Source of the DNA: WHSW01 sp963828755
GTDB taxonomy: Bacteria; Actinomycetota; Thermoleophilia; Solirubrobacterales; 70-9
NCBI GenBank assembly: GCA_963828755.1
Contig: CAWHFY010000005.1
Coordinates: 60,443-124,442, forward strand
Reading direction: 5' to 3'
Length of the DNA stretch: 64,000 nt
Numbering within the stretch: the stretch's first letter is position 1; every line of letters starts with the position of its first letter. Positions 57,522 to 64,000 of this stretch are shown here, piece after piece. A model generated the notes under the pieces. That model saw only the letters and a program-made list of their open reading frames with translations. It had not been told where the DNA came from and ran no database searches. Position numbers and translations under genes: made by a program.

Positions 57522-57911
57522 CTATTCCGATAGCCCGGCAGCTTCGAGGGCCTCCACCCTGCTGTCAAAGGACTCCCATCTGACGATGCGCCCGCGTCGG
57601 AAGGTCCATACCTGGTACTGACGCCGGTCGACCGGGACACCGCTGCCTTTGCCACGACCGCGTTCCCGAAGGACAACGAACACACTCGGGCCCCCGTCGA
57701 TGATCTCCTCAGCCTCGACGCTGTAATCAGCCCACGTACCCCAGTAGTGGCGGGAGCCCTTGATCACCTCGTCACGCCCGACGTAGACGTTCGCGAGATC
57801 CGGGCCCGGGAAGTCGCGCACATCCCAGACGACGTGGTCGTCAAGCATCCCCCAGAACGTCTCCACGTTCTGGATCCCCCGCCGGACCCGCTCCACGTTC
57901 TCCTCCGACAT
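57522..57911 (-). CDS. SnoaL/NTF2-like protein D
   Basis: 129 residues: MSEENVERVRRGIQNVETFW, LDDHVVWDVRDFPGPDLANV, AEEIIDGGPSVFVVLRERGR, YQVWTFRRGRIVRWESFDSR, VEALEAAGLSE. The conserved GGGCG precedes the ATG, as in proteins B and E. First gene of the D-C pair. The pocket residues differ from those of A and B, suggesting different ligands. Confidence 0.83.
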   Translation of the reverse strand: MSEENVERVRRGIQNVETFWGMLDDHVVWDVRDFPGPDLANVYVGRDEVIKGSRHYWGTWADYSVEAEEIIDGGPSVFVVLRERGRGKGSGVPVDRRQYQVWTFRRGRIVRWESFDSRVEALEAAGLSE

Positions 57912-58002
57912 CGCCCGGGCAGTCTCGCGGAAATGATCGCTTTCCATGCAAAGCAGCTACTCAAAGCGGCGAAGCGTGCTTGCTTAGAGCGCAGCAAGGC
58001 CC

Positions 58003-58076
58003 GTTGGGTAGCAATCGGGTTGCAGTTTGACCCGAAAACCGCTCTGGAATGCGGTGAGGCTAGAACAGCTGGTTTT
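58003..58076. repeat. Composite repeat: GGGTTGCAGTTT block plus prs 3'-end block
   Basis: 58003-58028 matches 54539-54565 with two changes. Immediately after it, 58029-58076 matches the prs terminator and 3' end at 60347-60388 (CCCGAAAACCGC, then GGAATGCGG, then CTAGAACAGCTGGTT). The arrangement looks like a recombination product that joined a prs-end copy to the other block. Confidence 0.7.
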
Positions 58077-58232
58077 ATGAACCCCGTATTGGCGGGTGTC
58101 GGCGATCCCGGCGGTTACGTAAATGTCCTGCTAAGCGCCGGTTTCGGACTCGCGCCCGTGTTGGCCCGTTCCGGCTGTTCCGGGTACGTTCGTGACCATT
58201 TCGTGCCCACTTGGACACGCCGAACTGCGGTC

Positions 58233-58238
58233 TACGAT
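58233..58238 (+). promoter_or_regulatory. -10 box of the small helical protein gene, copy 2
   Basis: TACGAT ends 8 bases before GTG 58247; the sequence around it is conserved in copy 1 at 54589. Confidence 0.5.
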
Positions 58239-58246
58239 CGGCAGCC

Positions 58247-58489
58247 GTGACCACCCGAGCACGGACGCGAGGCGTCCGCCGAGAGATCGAGCGCCAGCAG
58301 CGCGTCGACGAGCACTGGCAGAAGTACCAGGAGACGCTCGAAGCGCGGCTCGAGGCCGTGGTCGGAGCGCGGCGAGCATTCACCGAGCGCGAGGTCGGCG
58401 CCGACTGGGCGCTGCGTCAGAGCTTGGTCGATCTGGCATCGGTGTGCGAGTTGCTCGCCGGCGAACTCGAGCCGCCGAGCGCGGCGTGA
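58247..58489 (+). CDS. Small helical protein, copy 2 (intact)
   Basis: 80 residues: VTTRARTRGVRREIERQQRV, DEHWQKYQETLEARLEAVVG, ARRAFTEREVGADWALRQSL, VDLASVCELLAGELEPPSAA. Almost all helix, amphipathic, no membrane segment, one cysteine. It is paired 3' to 3' with SnoaL gene E, as copy 1 is with SnoaL gene A, so the two genes seem to travel together. No family is recognised. Confidence 0.72.
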   Translation: MTTRARTRGVRREIERQQRVDEHWQKYQETLEARLEAVVGARRAFTEREVGADWALRQSLVDLASVCELLAGELEPPSAA

Positions 58490-58507
58490 GCGAAGGCGAG
58501 GCGGGCG

Positions 58508-58915
58508 CTACTCCGACAGCCCGGCGGCTTCGAGGGCCTGTTCACGGGTCGCGTATTCGTGGCCGCTCGCGATCTTCCCGTCGCGGATGGTGAAGACCGT
58601 CCAGTTGGGCGAATCCGCCTCAACGCCGCTGAGCCGAGCGCGTCCGCCGAACCGCTCGGCCGTGAACACGGTGTCCCCACCGGCGTCAATCAGCTCCACC
58701 AGCTGCTGCCAGAACCCATCGAACATGTCGATCCAGTCTTGGAGCCATGCCCGAACGGCATCCCGGCCGTGGAGCGGATCGAGGTCGCCGTCAAGCGCAC
58801 CCGGGAGGACGCGGTATTCGACGTCATCGGTGAAGTGCTCGATGAACCGGTCGAGTCCTTCACGGGCCAATGCCTCGTAGGCCACCTTGACAATCTCCAC
58901 GTTCTCCTGCGACAT
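58508..58915 (-). CDS. SnoaL/NTF2-like protein E
   Basis: 135 residues: MSQENVEIVKVAYEALAREG, FIEHFTDDVEYRVLPGALDG, VELIDAGGDTVFTAERFGGR, WTVFTIRDGKIASGHEYATR, EQALEAAGLSE. The start is preceded by GAGATACTGCGCGGGCG, almost identical to that of protein B. The frame is open further upstream, but that part overlaps a repeat block and is not counted. Confidence 0.83.
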   Translation of the reverse strand: MSQENVEIVKVAYEALAREGLDRFIEHFTDDVEYRVLPGALDGDLDPLHGRDAVRAWLQDWIDMFDGFWQQLVELIDAGGDTVFTAERFGGRARLSGVEADSPNWTVFTIRDGKIASGHEYATREQALEAAGLSE

Positions 58916-58949
58916 CGCCCGCGCAGTATCTCGCGCGCCGGGTAGTTTG

Positions 58950-58996
58950 CGTGGTGGACTTTTTTCTCGCACGCGATCGGCAGCGGTGTCACCGCT
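58950..58996. repeat. Repeat block with CTTTTTTCTCGCACGCGATC core, copy 2
   Basis: Matches 55916-55964. Here it lies just upstream of SnoaL gene E. The GCGGTGTCACCGC part is a short perfect hairpin. Confidence 0.65.
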
Positions 58997-59126
58997 AGCC
59001 ATGCTCACGACCTTGACCCGCACCCCCGCGGGTGTAAGGCGGAGAAGTATCGCTTTGCATGGAAAGTGCAACTTCCGCTTTCACGCGAAGGGAGCGGCGA
59101 GGTGTCAAAGGCGAACGGGACGATCT

Positions 59127-59618
59127 TCAGCGCTTCGCGGGCAACCCTGGGCGCAGCTTCTTTAATTGATGACCCAGAATGCGCGGCAACAGCCGGGGGC
59201 CGGGTATGACGGCGAGGCCCAACTGCTCGAACAGCTTGCCCTGGTCGAACTCGAACCAATGCTCCGCCACCTTGGCGTCCACCATGCGATTGAGCTCGAC
59301 CGATGTAAAGGCGACTTCCCTGTTCGTCGGCGGGAGACCCTGAAATTCGCCGCGGTGGGTGCCTCGGAAGGCGATCCGGGCCGCGACCGTATCGTCACCG
59401 ACGCCGATCGCCTCGATCGTGAGCCGAAGGTCGGGAAACGCCCCGGCGAAGCCGTCGAAGATGAGCTCCGCCCAGGCATCTGAGTCCAGGGGCTCGGGAA
59501 CACCGGGGGCGTGGGCCACGTAGCCGGGAGCCCGCGCGTCGGCCTCTGCCTGCTTGTCGCGGTCGTTGTACGCGTCGATCCACCGTCGATAGACGGCCTC
59601 GTTCTCCTCAGCTGACAC
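59127..59618 (-). CDS. SnoaL-like ester cyclase-type protein F
   Basis: 163 residues, more distant from the other five: VSAEENEAVYRRWIDAYNDR, GYVAHAPGVPEPLDSDAWAE, IFDGFAGAFPDLRLTIEAIG, RIAFRGTHRGEFQGLPPTNR, KVAEHWFEFDQGKLFEQLGL. The HxPG and FxGTHxGEF.G.PPT pattern is that of SnoaL polyketide cyclase relatives. It lacks the EALEAAGLSE end, which points to a separate origin from A-E. GTG 59618 follows a weak GGGAGTG site. Confidence 0.85.
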   Translation of the reverse strand: MSAEENEAVYRRWIDAYNDRDKQAEADARAPGYVAHAPGVPEPLDSDAWAELIFDGFAGAFPDLRLTIEAIGVGDDTVAARIAFRGTHRGEFQGLPPTNREVAFTSVELNRMVDAKVAEHWFEFDQGKLFEQLGLAVIPGPRLLPRILGHQLKKLRPGLPAKR

Positions 59619-59872
59619 GGCAGCACTCCCTTCCCCGTTCGATCGGTTTGCGCGACCATCGCAGACGGCCGTGGGCGAGGTCAATGGCTCCGGTGCGCGC
59701 CGTCAAGCGCACCATCCCCGGGCGCGCCCGCGAAGGCGACGACGCCCGAAAAGCCGTCGGCCTATCCGAGCAGCGCTTCGGACGAAAAGCGAACCTCTCA
59801 TTCGCTGTGCCTTTGCGGCGCCGTCCGAGTACGCGCCGCGCCCATCCTGCTCCAGCGATCCAGTAACCGGGC

Positions 59873-60355
59873 TCACGCAATCCACGGTTCGACCGGCTCT
59901 GCGAACGCCTCTCGCGGCATCCCGGCGCACTCGAGATGGTGCGGTCGACAGAGCGGAACTCGGTTCTCAAAGGCGTCGTTGGTGCGGTCGCCGTCGACGT
60001 GATGGATCTCAAGTTCGCCCATGACCACGCAGCGCTCACCGTCGACGATGGCGGCGCACTGATGGCCGAAGGCTGAGAGGGTCCGTTTGGGCAGGGTGAC
60101 GCGCGCCTTGCCGCGCAACCGATCGGTGCGCCTCTTCTCGCGAGCGCAGTCGTCGGGCAATAAGAACCGGCGCCGTACTCGATCTCGCGCGAGCAGCTCA
60201 TCGTCGGAGCAGCAATGCGTGACGCGGACCAAGAACTCCGAAGTACGTAGCGTCCCGAGCGGTGGCTGCGCCTGGTTGAAGCCGAGGAGGAGCAAGACCT
60301 CGACTGTAGCCCCGCTCGTGACCGTTTCGTGCCCACTTCGGCCCGAAAACCGCAT
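59873..60355 (-). CDS. HNH endonuclease-like protein downstream of prs
   Basis: Up to 160 residues. The HNH core is GHQCAAIVDGERCVVMGELE, IHHVDGDRTNDAFENRVPLC, RPHHLECAGMPREAFAEPVE: two CxxxxxC-type cysteines, HH, N and H as needed for a beta-beta-alpha metal finger. The N-terminal half has no recognisable domain. The ATG at 60355 lies inside the prs terminator hairpin, so a TTG nearer to 60295 may be the real start. It resembles free-standing HNH genes of mobile introns or inteins, but no intron is seen. Confidence 0.72.
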   Translation of the reverse strand: MRFSGRSGHETVTSGATVEVLLLLGFNQAQPPLGTLRTSEFLVRVTHCCSDDELLARDRVRRRFLLPDDCAREKRRTDRLRGKARVTLPKRTLSAFGHQCAAIVDGERCVVMGELEIHHVDGDRTNDAFENRVPLCRPHHLECAGMPREAFAEPVEPWIA

Positions 60356-60366
60356 GGGAATGCGGG
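60345..60366 (-). terminator. Intrinsic terminator of prs
   Basis: Read on the minus strand, CCGCAT-TCCC-ATGCGG is followed directly by TTTTC, 6 bases downstream of the prs stop codon region. It is the only hairpin in the window with a proper T-run. Copies of it accompany the prs 3'-end repeats at 58.0 kb and, less exactly, 54.4 kb. Confidence 0.75.
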
Positions 60367-60371
60367 TAACG

Positions 60372-61418
60372 CTAGAACAGCTGGTTCTCGCCGGCGAAGA
60401 TCTCGGAGACCGAGTCGTCGGCGAAGATCCGCCGGATCGAGTCGGCCAGCGTCTGCGCCGTCGAGAGCACGTAGATGTTGTCCGGGGCGCCGGGGCGCAG
60501 CGGGATCGTGTCGGTGACGACGATCCGCTCGATCTGGGAGTTCTCGTAGGCGAGCCGCTCGAACGCGGGGCCGGAGAAGACGCCGTGCGTGGCGCAGGCG
60601 ATCACCCGGGCGGCGCCCTCGTCGAGCACCGTCTTCGCGGCCGCGCACAACGTGCCGGCGGTATCGATCATGTCGTCGACGAGCACCGCCGTCTTGCCCT
60701 TGACGTCGCCGACCACGTAGCCGATCTCGGCGACCTGCTGGGCGGGGCGCTCCTTCTCCATCACCGCCCAGTGGACGCCGACCTTGCGGGCGAAGTTGCG
60801 CGCGACCTTCACTCGACCGGCGTCCGGGGAGACGATCACCAGCTCGTCGGTCATCGCCTGGTCGATGAAGTACTGGGTGAGCATCGGCATCGCGGTCATG
60901 TGATCGACCGGCTTCGAGAAGAAGCCCTGAACCTGGCCCGAGTGCAGGTCCATGGTCAGGACGCGGTCGACCCCGACCGCTTCGAGGCACTGGGCGACGA
61001 CGCGCGCGGTGATCGGCTCGCGCGGCGCGGACTTCTTGTCCTGGCGCGAGTAGCCGTACCACGGCATCACCGCGATGATCCGGTGCGCGGAGGCGCCCTT
61101 GGCGGCGTCGATCATCGCCAGCAGCTCCATCAGCGAGTCGTTCGGGGTCATCCCCTGGGCCGCGTTTGCGGCAGTCGACTGGACGAGGAAGATGTCGGCT
61201 CCGCGGATCGACTCCTTGTAGCGGCAGTAGACCTCACCGTCGGCGAAGGTGCGCAGGTCGACCTCGCCCAGATCGACGTCGAGCTTCTGCGAGATCCGCG
61301 CCGCGAGCTCCATCGAGGCGCGGCCGCCGAAGACCATCAACCGCTTCGTGTAGTCCTGCGGGATCGAGCTCATCAGCGCCGGGCTGACCGTGCCGGGAGG
61401 CTCCTCGAGGATGCTCAT
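60372..61418 (-). CDS. prs: Ribose-phosphate pyrophosphokinase
   Basis: 348 residues. MVFGGRASMELAARISQKLD, the catalytic flexible-loop region MPWYGYSRQDKKSAPREPIT, VLTMDLHSGQVQGFF and the PRPP loop AVLVDDMIDTAGTLCAAA identify a class I PRPP synthase, which makes PRPP from ribose 5-phosphate and ATP for nucleotides, His and Trp. The ATG overlaps the glmU stop (ATGA), the normal coupling in actinomycetes. An N-terminal extension of about 15 residues precedes the usual start region. Confidence 0.95.
   Translation of the reverse strand: MSILEEPPGTVSPALMSSIPQDYTKRLMVFGGRASMELAARISQKLDVDLGEVDLRTFADGEVYCRYKESIRGADIFLVQSTAANAAQGMTPNDSLMELLAMIDAAKGASAHRIIAVMPWYGYSRQDKKSAPREPITARVVAQCLEAVGVDRVLTMDLHSGQVQGFFSKPVDHMTAMPMLTQYFIDQAMTDELVIVSPDAGRVKVARNFARKVGVHWAVMEKERPAQQVAEIGYVVGDVKGKTAVLVDDMIDTAGTLCAAAKTVLDEGAARVIACATHGVFSGPAFERLAYENSQIERIVVTDTIPLRPGAPDNIYVLSTAQTLADSIRRIFADDSVSEIFAGENQLF
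60374..60388. repeat. AGAACAGCTGGTTCT at the 3' end of prs (candidate attachment site)
   Basis: This 15-mer covers the last codons of prs (ENQLF and stop on the minus strand). An identical copy lies at 54413-54427 and one with a single change at 58062-58076. It is nearly palindromic (AGAACAGCTGGTTCT). Confidence 0.6.
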
Positions 61419-62809
61419 TCGTCCCCCTCGGCCTCGCTGGCCTCAGCCTTGCGCTCCACGTAGCCCTCGATATTTCGCTGCTCGTTGCTCGACACGCCGA
61501 GCGCCCCTTCCGGAACATCCTCGCGGATCACCGCACCGGCGCCAGTGTAAGCGCGATCGCCGACGCTCACCGGCGCGACCAAAGAGTTGTTGACGCCGAT
61601 GCGCGCGTCTTCCCCGATCTTCGTCCGGCTCTTGCGCGTGCCGTCGTAGTTGGCGATCGTCGTTCCCGCACCAACGTTGGCGCGGTCGCCGACCTCGGTA
61701 TCGCCGACGTAGGAGAGATGCGGAACCTTCGCCCCTTCGCCGATCGTCGAGTTCTTGATCTCGACGAAGGCGCCCGCCTTGGCGGCCTGGCCGAGCTCGG
61801 CGCCCGGGCGCATGTAGGTGAACGGGCCGACGTTGGCGAGGTTGCCGACCACCGCGCTGACCAGGTGCGAGTGCAGGACACGGGCCTGCTCGCCGACCCG
61901 GGAATCGATCAGGGTCGAGTGCGGGCCGATGATCGAGTCGGCTCCGACCGTCGTCGCCCCGCGCAGCAGGCAGCCGGGCTCGATCGTCGCATCGGCGGCG
62001 ATCTCGACGTCGGCGTCGATCCAGGTCGAGCCAGGATCGACGACGGTGACGCCCGCCAGCATGTGGCGCTCGAGGATCTGGCGGCGGGCGACCGCGGTCA
62101 CCGCGGCGAGGTCGACCCGGTTGTTGACGCCGACGTTGACGTTCGGATCCGAGGCCTTGTGGGCGATCACCCGGCGGCCCGCGTCACGCAGCATCGGGAG
62201 CACGTCGCCCAGGTAGAACTCGCCGGCGGAGTTGTCGTTGTCGAGGTGGTCGAGTGCCTCCATCAGCGGCTCGGCGTCGAAGGCGTAGGTGCCGGTGTTG
62301 ATCTCGCTGATCGCGAGCACGTCGGCCGCGACCTCCTCCGGGTTCTTGGTCTCGACGATCCGCTCGATGTCGCCGTCGGCGTCGCGGACGATCCGCCCGT
62401 AGGCGCCGGGGTCATCGAGCTCGACCGTCATCACCGTCGCACCGGCGCCGGCGGCGCGGTGAGTCTCGAGCAGCGCCGCCACGATGTCCCCGGTGATCAG
62501 CGGGTGATCACCCGAGAGGACGACGACCGTGTCCGAGTCGCGAACCAGGTCGTGGGCGGCGCGCACGGCGCCGCCGGTTCCGTCGGGCTCCGGCTGGATC
62601 ACGGTCTCGGTGCCGTCGGGCAATCCAGGGGTCAGGTCGCGATCGGGTGAGACGATCACCGCGACGCGGCCGGCCCCGGCCTCGCGCGCGGCGAGCACCG
62701 GCCAGGCGACCATCGGCCGCCCGCACACGGGGTGCAGGACCTTCGGCAGCGACGAGCGCATGCGCGTGCCCTCGCCGGCGGCCATGATCAGGACGGTGGG
62801 CCCGCTCAC
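61415..62809 (-). CDS. glmU: Bifunctional GlmU (UDP-GlcNAc pyrophosphorylase/glucosamine-1-phosphate acetyltransferase)
   Basis: 464 residues, standard length. The nucleotidyl-transferase loop is VLIMAAGEGTRMRSSLPKVL, with VVLSGDHPLI and INTGTYAFDAEPLMEAL in the same domain. A left-handed beta helix follows from about residue 255, with hexapeptide repeats (VDPGSTWIDADVEIAADATI, VGPFTYMRPGAELG) and the acetyltransferase histidine/asparagine region (VPHLSYVGDTEVG, GTTIANYDGTRKSRTKIGED). It makes UDP-GlcNAc for peptidoglycan. GTG 62809 has a leaderless -10 box 7 bases upstream. Confidence 0.95.
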   Translation of the reverse strand: MSGPTVLIMAAGEGTRMRSSLPKVLHPVCGRPMVAWPVLAAREAGAGRVAVIVSPDRDLTPGLPDGTETVIQPEPDGTGGAVRAAHDLVRDSDTVVVLSGDHPLITGDIVAALLETHRAAGAGATVMTVELDDPGAYGRIVRDADGDIERIVETKNPEEVAADVLAISEINTGTYAFDAEPLMEALDHLDNDNSAGEFYLGDVLPMLRDAGRRVIAHKASDPNVNVGVNNRVDLAAVTAVARRQILERHMLAGVTVVDPGSTWIDADVEIAADATIEPGCLLRGATTVGADSIIGPHSTLIDSRVGEQARVLHSHLVSAVVGNLANVGPFTYMRPGAELGQAAKAGAFVEIKNSTIGEGAKVPHLSYVGDTEVGDRANVGAGTTIANYDGTRKSRTKIGEDARIGVNNSLVAPVSVGDRAYTGAGAVIREDVPEGALGVSSNEQRNIEGYVERKAEASEAEGDE

Positions 62810-62816
62810 CCGGGGA

Positions 62817-62822
62817 ATCGTA
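62817..62822 (-). promoter_or_regulatory. -10 box of the leaderless glmU promoter
   Basis: On the minus strand TACGAT ends 7 bases before GTG 62809. It is the same hexamer and spacing as upstream of the aldehyde dehydrogenase gene. Confidence 0.5.
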
Positions 62823-62870
62823 GTGGCGCGGCGCTGCAACGCACTTGCTTGTCGACCGAGGCGGGGTGCA

Positions 62871-63866
62871 TCATGCGACCTGGCTTCGCCGCTGGTTAGG
62901 CCAGGTCCGTCTCGGGATGTCGACGTCGCGCGGATCTCGACCGGCCGCCTCCGCGAGCTCGCGCTCGTAATCGCGAAGCCACTTGCGGATCGCATTGTCG
63001 GAGACGCCGTACCTTCGCCCGACCGCGAGATAGCCGAGCTCACGCACCTCCTCAAGAAGCGTCTGGTGGGGCGGGCGGTTGACCTTCCGTGCGCCGAGCC
63101 GTTTGACCCGCGGCCCGCGCACACGCCGGACCCCACAGTAAGTGGAGCAGTAGCGCTGTCTCGGATCGTTCGGAACAAAGCTCTCTGAACACCGCAAGCA
63201 GAGCCGCGGCTGAACCTCAATCCGATTCTTTCGGCCACAGTGGGTCTCGAGGCTGGCGGCGCAGTTGGGGCAGACGATGCGGAGGTTCGCGAGCCGGTTG
63301 TCGTCGCGGACGCCATTGACGTGATCGATGATCAAGCCGATCCGGCGGCCTTTCCAGGTCTCGCCTTGGCCACAAAGCTCACACTGACGCTCCTTCAGCC
63401 CTGCTTCGTAGAGGCGCTGCTTGAGACTTGACCGGCTGTAAGTGGAGCGCTCGACAAGGATCTCCTCGAGCGGCATCCGGCGGCGTCGGTTCCGTCTTCG
63501 GGTGGCCGCGTGCGGGTCGAAGTGGGCGGTCGATATGCCGAGCTGGGCGACGCGGGCCTTAAGCGTCTTCCAGTTGCCGCCGGTAGGACAGTAGCCCAGA
63601 TGTCGGAGCGTCTCGGCCCAGGACTGGGAGACCCGAACCGCGTCCTCGAGCTCGGCATCGGAATAGCGATAAGCGAACCCCCGGCGACCGCGATGGTCGC
63701 TCAGGTGGGCTGTGGAAATACCCCAACGCTCGGCCCACTTGCGAATCGTCGCGATGTTTTTGCCGTGGTACGCGTAGCCCAATGCATCGAGGACGTCCCG
63801 CCATGACCGAGCCTCGCCAATCGCTGAGGCCACTTCGGTTTCACTGACTCGCAGCTTCCACGGCAT
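62871..63866 (-). CDS. Free-standing HNH endonuclease with N-terminal helix-turn-helix repeats
   Basis: 331 residues. Two N-terminal repeats of a DNA-binding-like unit (SWRDVLDALGYAYHGKNIAT and SWAETLRHLGYCPTGGNWKT) are followed by an HNH domain with CELCGQGETWKGRRIGLIID, HVNGVRDDNRLANLRIVCPN and CAASLETHCGRKN. A further zinc finger (LCLRCSESFVPNDPRQRYCS, TYCGVRR) and a C-terminal helix-turn-helix (GRRYGVSDNAIRKWLRDYER) follow. This is the layout of phage or mobile HNH nucleases. It lies between glmU and tRNA-Gln, a spot that often takes insertions. Confidence 0.88.
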   Translation of the reverse strand: MPWKLRVSETEVASAIGEARSWRDVLDALGYAYHGKNIATIRKWAERWGISTAHLSDHRGRRGFAYRYSDAELEDAVRVSQSWAETLRHLGYCPTGGNWKTLKARVAQLGISTAHFDPHAATRRRNRRRRMPLEEILVERSTYSRSSLKQRLYEAGLKERQCELCGQGETWKGRRIGLIIDHVNGVRDDNRLANLRIVCPNCAASLETHCGRKNRIEVQPRLCLRCSESFVPNDPRQRYCSTYCGVRRVRGPRVKRLGARKVNRPPHQTLLEEVRELGYLAVGRRYGVSDNAIRKWLRDYERELAEAAGRDPRDVDIPRRTWPNQRRSQVA

Positions 63867-63927
63867 CGAACCTATGTTCGCATCCGCGTCGGACGATCCG
63901 GCTGCTTAGACTCGCGGCAGGCGACTT

Positions 63928-64000
63928 TCCGGGGTGGTGTAGTGGCAGCACGTCAGATTTTGGTTCTGAAGGCGATATTGGGTTCGATTCCCTCCCCCGG
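63928..64000 (+). tRNA. tRNA-Gln(UUG), truncated by the window end
   Basis: The acceptor 5' strand TCCGGGG pairs with CCCCGG(A), of which the last base falls outside. The anticodon stem TCAGA/TCTGA encloses TTTTGGT (anticodon TTG). The T arm contains GGTTCGATTCC. tRNA-Gln before glmU is a common actinobacterial arrangement. Confidence 0.9.

Noticed and set aside
53270..58996. CRISPR array
   Set aside because: The repeats are few, diverged, differently sized and not regularly spaced; no cas genes are present.
54848..59618. Polyketide biosynthesis cluster suggested by SnoaL-like cyclases
   Set aside because: No ketosynthase, carrier protein or tailoring genes are near; most SnoaL-fold proteins in this lineage are unrelated to polyketides.

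Overview
The window looks like a chromosomal segment of a high-GC actinomycete, most likely class Thermoleophilia (Solirubrobacterales or a relative). The taxonomic call is an inference. It rests on codon usage rich in GC at third positions, on the actinobacterial backbone order tRNA-Gln, glmU, prs, rplY, pth, mfd, peptidyl-prolyl isomerase, mazG, eno, ftsB on the minus strand, on many starts that follow a TANNNT -10 box by 6-8 bases (leaderless transcription), and on many short SnoaL/NTF2-like proteins that begin with an MS(Q/E)ENVE motif and end with EALEAAGLSE.

Layout. 0-9.9 kb: TetR regulator, secreted S15/CocE-type hydrolase, HAMP-adenylate cyclase, two cell-envelope proteins, aldehyde dehydrogenase, and a divergent cupin/TetR pair followed by a tRNA-Leu-like sequence. 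10-14.6 kb: an ECF sigma factor with a zinc-binding motif and a membrane/Pro-Thr-rich tail, a NarL-type two-component pair, and a polyprenyl-phosphate sugar transferase with a structured leader. 14.8-24 kb: ferritin-like diiron (R2-like) protein, a tightly coupled operon (rhomboid-like protein, O-methyltransferase, GNAT, small protein, metallo-beta-lactamase-fold hydrolase), a YbdK-type ligase divergent from class I aldolase, thermonuclease, csrA. 24-35.2 kb: a surface-polysaccharide locus with flippase, three sulfotransferases, one GT-B-like glycosyltransferase and two polytopic glycosyltransferase-like proteins, which suggests a sulfated surface glycan. 35.2-46.7 kb: ftsB, eno, mazG, PpiC-type foldase, mfd, a PI-PLC-like membrane fusion protein, enoyl-CoA hydratase, pth, rplY. 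46.8-53.7 kb: DUF1254 protein, ABC1 kinase, MFS exporter, GDPD and small membrane proteins. 54.1-60.4 kb: an accessory island of six SnoaL-like genes, three copies (one truncated) of a small helical protein, two HNH sequences, a decayed tyrosine recombinase and several duplicated blocks. 60.4-64 kb: prs, glmU, a free-standing HNH protein and a truncated tRNA-Gln.

Two points govern how to read the annotation. First, about twenty genes, including eno and mfd, are interrupted by single-base indels (mostly +1). This is most simply explained by uncorrected sequencing errors, so several CDS entries are composites across two or more frames. Second, the island sits directly 3' of prs, and copies of the prs 3' end (AGAACAGCTGGTTCT on the plus strand) recur at 54.4, 58.1 and 60.4 kb next to a recombinase remnant. 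That fits integration at the prs 3' end followed by duplication and decay. It is the part most likely to hold something undescribed.
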